Shown one piece after another: positions 6,269 to 6,735 of a DNA stretch of 6,735 nt (its first letter is position 1; each line of letters starts with the position of its first letter). This stretch comes from a bacterium. Its GTDB lineage: Bacteria > Bacillota > Clostridia > Christensenellales > CAG-138. The notes beneath the pieces are model-generated. The model did no database searches. It worked only from the letters and a program-made list of their open reading frames with translations, and was not told where the DNA came from. Both the position numbers and the translations under genes were made by a program. The stretch lies in contig JAQXRK010000255.1 in NCBI GenBank assembly GCA_029218485.1, forward strand, positions 1 through 6,735. The letters run 5' to 3'.

Positions 6269-6735
6269 ATGCGTTACAATCTCGGGGATACTCTTTCGGA
6301 CCTGCTGTTTCAGGAGTTCAGCTCCATTTCGATCGGTCAGCTGCTGTTAGCGTTGGGGATCGCTTTCGTTCTGAGCCTGTATATCGTGCTGATCTATCGG
6401 CTCGTGTACACGGGCGTACTGTTCTCCAAAAGATTTGCGCTCAGCCTTGTATTGCTCGGCATGATCACCTGCGTCGTCGTTCTGACCATATCGACCAACG
6501 TGGTTTTGTCGCTCGGCATGGTCGGCGCGCTGTCCATCGTGCGCTTCCGAACCGCCGTGAAAGATGTTATGGATACGGTGTTCATGTTCTGGGCCATCGT
6601 GGTCGGCATCATGACCGGCGCCGGGTTTGCGCTGATCTCCGGCATTGCCACGCTGGTCATCGGCGTTCTGCTGCTCCTGTTGTTCCGCTTTGGGCGCCAG
6701 TTCGGCAAGGGCAGCTATCTCGTGATGCTGCGTCT
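6269..6735 (+). CDS. DUF4956 membrane protein, C-terminus cut by window edge
   Basis: The first 155 codons of a multi-pass membrane protein of unknown function; the frame is open to the right edge. Hydrophobic segments lie near residues 22-43, 56-78, 103-120 and 122-139. The family signature is the loop LSLGMVGALSIVRFRTAVKD (80-99), with a charged VRFR-T-x-(V/I)-KD centre ending in DTVFMFW before the third segment. DUF4956 proteins are commonly about 220 residues, so a soluble C-terminal part probably lies outside the window. The start follows GGAGG at 6258-6262 with 6-nt spacing, 31 nt after the VTC stop, and no terminator is seen between them, so it belongs to the same operon. By context it may be the membrane partner or conduit for the VTC polymerase; this is inference and no transporter motif is recognised. 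Confidence 0.88.
   Translation, partial: MRYNLGDTLSDLLFQEFSSISIGQLLLALGIAFVLSLYIVLIYRLVYTGVLFSKRFALSLVLLGMITCVVVLTISTNVVLSLGMVGALSIVRFRTAVKDVMDTVFMFWAIVVGIMTGAGFALISGIATLVIGVLLLLLFRFGRQFGKGSYLVMLR

Overview
The window looks like part of a GC-rich, Gram-positive chromosome, most likely from the Clostridia (for example an Oscillospirales- or Christensenellales-like gut lineage). The reasons are strong GGAGG-type ribosome binding sites, sigma-A-like promoters with TG-extended -10 boxes, and a CotH protein with lamin-tail domains of the kind common in that class. The taxonomic call is an inference from style and gene content. No rRNA, tRNA, CRISPR array or mobile element was seen.

Layout. Positions 1-1165 (minus strand) hold most of a secernin-like C69-family peptidase whose C-terminus runs off the left edge. 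Positions 1166-1736 are a 571-bp divergent intergenic region. It has one good promoter firing left (1377-1405), one very good promoter firing right (1464-1492), and leaders of roughly 200-240 nt on both sides. The rightward leader contains a terminator-like hairpin that overlaps a possible alternative hairpin.

Positions 1737-6735 are a three-gene rightward operon. The first gene encodes a 1274-residue membrane-anchored protein with five tandem lamin-tail domains, a chitobiase-type beta-sandwich and a C-terminal CotH kinase domain. The second encodes a stand-alone VTC-type polyphosphate polymerase domain of 227 residues and overlaps the first gene by 8 nt. The third is a DUF4956 multi-pass membrane protein, cut by the right edge, which starts 31 nt after the VTC gene.

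How the genes may work together. The VTC domain should make polyphosphate from ATP on the cytoplasmic side. DUF4956 supplies the membrane part that this VTC protein lacks. The CotH domain should lie outside the membrane behind a single N-terminal anchor. From memory CotH, VTC and DUF4956 genes are recurrent neighbours in bacteria, but I know of no established joint function. A working hypothesis is a polyphosphate-linked cell-surface phosphorylation system. The C69 gene is divergent and has no obvious mechanistic link to the operon.
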